DNA from: Sphingopyxis indica | GTDB taxonomy: Bacteria; Pseudomonadota; Alphaproteobacteria; Sphingomonadales; Sphingomonadaceae | Direction: 5' to 3' | NCBI RefSeq assembly: GCF_900188185.1 | Contig: NZ_FZPA01000001.1 | Span: 558,001 to 622,000 of the forward strand | DNA length: 64,000 nt | Shown: positions 61,979 through 64,000 of the stretch, piece after piece | How the letters are laid out: each line of letters opens with the position of its first letter | Numbering within the stretch: the first letter of the stretch is position 1 | The notes under the pieces: model-generated | The model's database searches: none | What the model saw: the letters and a program-made list of their open reading frames with translations, nothing else | Told to the model about the DNA's origin: nothing | Made by a program: the position numbers and the translations under genes

Positions 61979-62851
61979 CTTGGCGTGGGCGTCGGCGCCC
62001 AATAGCGCGCGCAAGCGCGTGTCGGGTTCGACACCGGTACGGCGCAGGGTGGCGATCGTCGCGCGCGCCATATCCTGATAGGGCTCCAGCTGCCGGGGGC
62101 ATTCGCGTTCGAGCGCGCGCAAATGCTCTTGAACGGTCCTGGCGTCGCCCCGCAGCAGCGGCCCGGAAAGCGCCGAAAATCCTTCGACAAGGCTGTTTTC
62201 GAGCGCTGCGCGCACGAGCGGCGCGACCAATTCACGCGGGTTGTCCGCGCCCGCCATGTCCAGCATATCGAAAGCCCCATCGAGCAGGGTGACGAGGTGG
62301 TTGGCAGCATGGCATAGGGCCGCATGATAGAGCGCGCGGTGTCGTTCCGCTATTTGCGTCGTTCGCCCCCCAAGCATATCCACGACCTCACCCGCCCGCT
62401 TCACGGCCTCGTCGCTCGAACCGGTAATCGCAAACCAGGCGCCGGCCATTCTTTCGACCTCGCGCGCAGCGTCGCCGGTAAAGGTCATCGCCGGATGGAT
62501 CGCCGCGGTAGTGGCACCGGCCTCCCGGAGCGGATCGAGGATAGCGGCGCCGCTGCGCCCGCTGACGTGAAAAATGAACGGGGATGCGGCGCCGATGCTT
62601 GGCGCCATGCTCGTCACAAGACTTCCGAGGGCGTCGTCCGAAACGGCGATCGCGATCAGATCGCATCGTTCCGGAACCTCTGCGACGTCGCTTGCGGCAG
62701 TCGCCCGCCCGATGGTCGCGATCGCTTCCCGTGCGCGGTCGTCCGATCGACCCCAGAGCAGCAAGGGCTTGTCCGAAAAGCGTGCGAGGGCAAGGCCGAG
62801 CGCGCGTGCCACGCGTCCCGATCCGACGATGCCGATCTGTCGATACGTCAT
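61967..62851 (-). CDS. DUF2520/Rossmann-like protein
   Basis: 294 residues from ATG 62851 (MTYRQIGIVGSGRVARALG). An N-terminal Rossmann domain (GIVGSGRVARALGLALARF, AIAVSDDALGSLV) is followed by a helical C-terminal DUF2520 domain with the conserved FHVSGRSGAAILDPLREAGA, IHPAMTF and HAANHLVTLLDGA. It resembles 6-phosphogluconate/ketopantoate-reductase-like proteins that bind NADP or F420; its substrate is unknown. A single gene, convergent with the stress gene. Confidence 0.87.
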   Translation of the reverse strand: MTYRQIGIVGSGRVARALGLALARFSDKPLLLWGRSDDRAREAIATIGRATAASDVAEVPERCDLIAIAVSDDALGSLVTSMAPSIGAASPFIFHVSGRSGAAILDPLREAGATTAAIHPAMTFTGDAAREVERMAGAWFAITGSSDEAVKRAGEVVDMLGGRTTQIAERHRALYHAALCHAANHLVTLLDGAFDMLDMAGADNPRELVAPLVRAALENSLVEGFSALSGPLLRGDARTVQEHLRALERECPRQLEPYQDMARATIATLRRTGVEPDTRLRALLGADAHAKGRP

Positions 62852-62920
62852 ACCAGCCGCATAGGAGCGCGATCGCACGGGCGATAGCCGAAACATGCCG
62901 GATACCATATAGGGAGATGG

Positions 62921-62962
62921 TGAGCCCTGCTGGGTTCGATGCCAGCAGAATCTTCCGGCTCA
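62921..62962. other. stem-loop at the start of the composition change
   Basis: Nested inverted repeats TGAGCC/GGCTCA (outer) and CTGCTGG/CCAGCAG (inner, loop GTTCGATG). The loop superficially resembles a tRNA T-loop, but the stem does not fit and no cloverleaf is present. To the right the base composition becomes AT-rich. Possibly an attachment-site remnant or terminator. Confidence 0.35.
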
Positions 62963-63043
62963 GAATTCATTTAATCTTGTAGATTCAGTGATCTTTGTCT
63001 TCATAGTGTGATACATTGCTGAGATACAAGGTGAGATTCTTTC

Positions 63044-64000
63044 ATGGCGCAAGTGCAGCATCTGTCGATCCGGCAGGGAGTATATTATTATGCTCGTCGG
63101 GTTCCTAGTGAGGTGCTCGATCGGCCCACAATGCACGACGCGATTTTCGACGGGAAGGCGATGTATCGCGTTTCGTTGAGGACCAAGGACCGCTCTCTGG
63201 CGCTTCAACGATTCCAGCAGGAAGACGCAAAATTTTGCGCCAAGGTTGCCCTTGTGATCGGTAGTCGCGTCAGCGAACCAGTGATTTCGAGCGAGGTGGG
63301 ACCAAGAGGCGTGCCTAGACAGTTGACCGCCGGCATCCTCAATCAAGTCGAAGCGGACTTGGCAGAGTCCTCGTTCCGGCGGTGGCGGCGCCTCCATGCG
63401 GTCGCCGAACTCGGCGAGCGCGAGCGAGAGGAGTTTCAGCGTGAGATGGATCTTCGGGAGCAGGAGGCCGAGAGCATTCGCGCAATCCTCATCGACGGTG
63501 AGGTGTCGCGCGACCCTAGGCTCCCAGACATTGCTGACGCCGCTGCCCGTATCGCGATAGAGAATAATCTGGACGTCAATAGTGCCGGCGCAATGGCGGC
63601 GCTGCGTTCAGCCGTTCGCAAGGGCATGTTGGCGGGCGAACGCAGGGTCGATGAACTGTTACGAAACGGTGCCGGGTCATTGGTGCAGTCCGAAGAGCAG
63701 GCTAGCTTCCCCAAATTGCAGGAGGTGATCGATGTCTACATGGCCAGTAAGGATCGGCCACGCACGATCGCCGAGATTCGCGAAGTCGGAAGCGCGTTAG
63801 TGGCGCTGGTTGGCAATGTGTCCGTGGCAGATGTCAAGTCGAGCCACATACGAAATTTTCTTAAAGGACAGGCGGCCCGGCAAGTCGGTGGGAAAGACCC
63901 GCAGAGCGTAGTGCGTCCACTGTCGCGAGCGACCTTGCAGAAGAAGCTGGCGCTTATTCGTGCCGCATTCGCCTACTCCATTGAGAGAGACGAATTGCAG
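63044..64000 (+). CDS. site-specific integrase, N-terminal part (truncated by window end)
   Basis: The frame runs from ATG 63044 for 319 codons to the last base, still open. The opening MAQVQHLSIRQGVYYYARRV with VSLRTKDRSLALQRFQQEDA is the DUF6538-type N-terminal domain found in phage-type tyrosine recombinases, and FPKLQEVIDVYMASKDRPRT begins a core-binding (SAM-like) domain. The catalytic domain (R-H-x-x-R...Y) lies beyond the window. Codon use is mixed and less GC-rich than preceding genes. It is probably the integrase of a genomic island that extends rightward. Confidence 0.85.
   Translation, partial: MAQVQHLSIRQGVYYYARRVPSEVLDRPTMHDAIFDGKAMYRVSLRTKDRSLALQRFQQEDAKFCAKVALVIGSRVSEPVISSEVGPRGVPRQLTAGILNQVEADLAESSFRRWRRLHAVAELGEREREEFQREMDLREQEAESIRAILIDGEVSRDPRLPDIADAAARIAIENNLDVNSAGAMAALRSAVRKGMLAGERRVDELLRNGAGSLVQSEEQASFPKLQEVIDVYMASKDRPRTIAEIREVGSALVALVGNVSVADVKSSHIRNFLKGQAARQVGGKDPQSVVRPLSRATLQKKLALIRAAFAYSIERDELQ

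Noticed and set aside
62927..62948. tRNA-like T-arm in the stem-loop near the integrase
   Set aside because: The loop GTTCGATG is eight bases, stem pairing does not fit a T-arm, and no acceptor, D or anticodon arms are present.

Overview
The window is high-GC chromosomal DNA from an alphaproteobacterium. Protein flavour, gene order (rnc-era after lepB; pdhC-lpdA; topA next to a tRNA-Leu), GTG/TTG starts with 4-nt stop/start overlaps, an EcfG-type stress promoter and the small palindromic repeats all fit Sphingomonadales, most likely Sphingopyxis or a close relative. The genus is my inference. Nearly all of it is ordinary core chromosome; the accessory features are a toxin-antitoxin pair, one insertion sequence, a repeat-flanked GIY-YIG gene, two lower-GC small ORFs inside an operon, and an integrase that runs off the right end.

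Layout. 1-3.1 kb: end of an alpha/beta hydrolase, a GT4 glycosyltransferase and a nitronate-monooxygenase-like protein. 3.1-8.4 kb: GIY-YIG gene between repeats, a 2-hydroxyacid dehydrogenase, a MITE-like element, an SH3 protein, an RcnB-like protein, an acetyl-CoA acetyltransferase and a RelE/Xre toxin-antitoxin module. 8.4-20.4 kb: aldehyde dehydrogenase, tRNA-Leu(CAA), topA, a secreted lipase, then era-rnc-lepB on the minus strand, pgi and gor. 20.4-31 kb: the propionyl-CoA/methylmalonyl-CoA locus: a PccR-like regulator diverging from pccB, a small HTH protein, methylmalonyl-CoA epimerase, methylmalonyl-CoA mutase, bioB (biotin for the carboxylase), and pccA. pccA is split by an 880-bp IS6100-type element with a perfect 8-bp target duplication, so the carboxylase is probably lost in this strain. 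31-50.7 kb: cyclase-family hydrolase, MHS transporter, alr, phaR, proS, DUF6152/DUF6644 pair, rnr, an MmyB-like regulator, a CocE-type esterase, a universal stress protein, pdhC-lpdA, a PAP2 phosphatase and an amidohydrolase. 50.7-59.2 kb: a minus-strand acyl-CoA degradation cluster (three acyl-CoA dehydrogenases, SDR, thiolase, CoA-transferase/racemase, enoyl-CoA hydratase, phosphatase) with two near-identical operator-like palindromes upstream of its two transcription units. 59.3-64 kb: nitronate monooxygenase, a hydrolase-flavin reductase fusion, a small stress-promoter-driven protein, a DUF2520 protein, then a composition change and a truncated site-specific integrase.

The most unusual observation is that short palindromic repeats, elsewhere intergenic here, also lie inside two conserved proteins without breaking the frame. 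One is a 141-bp element in the catalytic domain of RNase R (rnr). The other is a 21-bp perfect inverted repeat spanning about 94 bp at the N-terminus of biotin synthase (bioB). This resembles the palindromic elements known inside Rickettsia genes. A second oddity is a winged-helix (Mrr-N-like) reading frame joined without a stop to the start of pccA.
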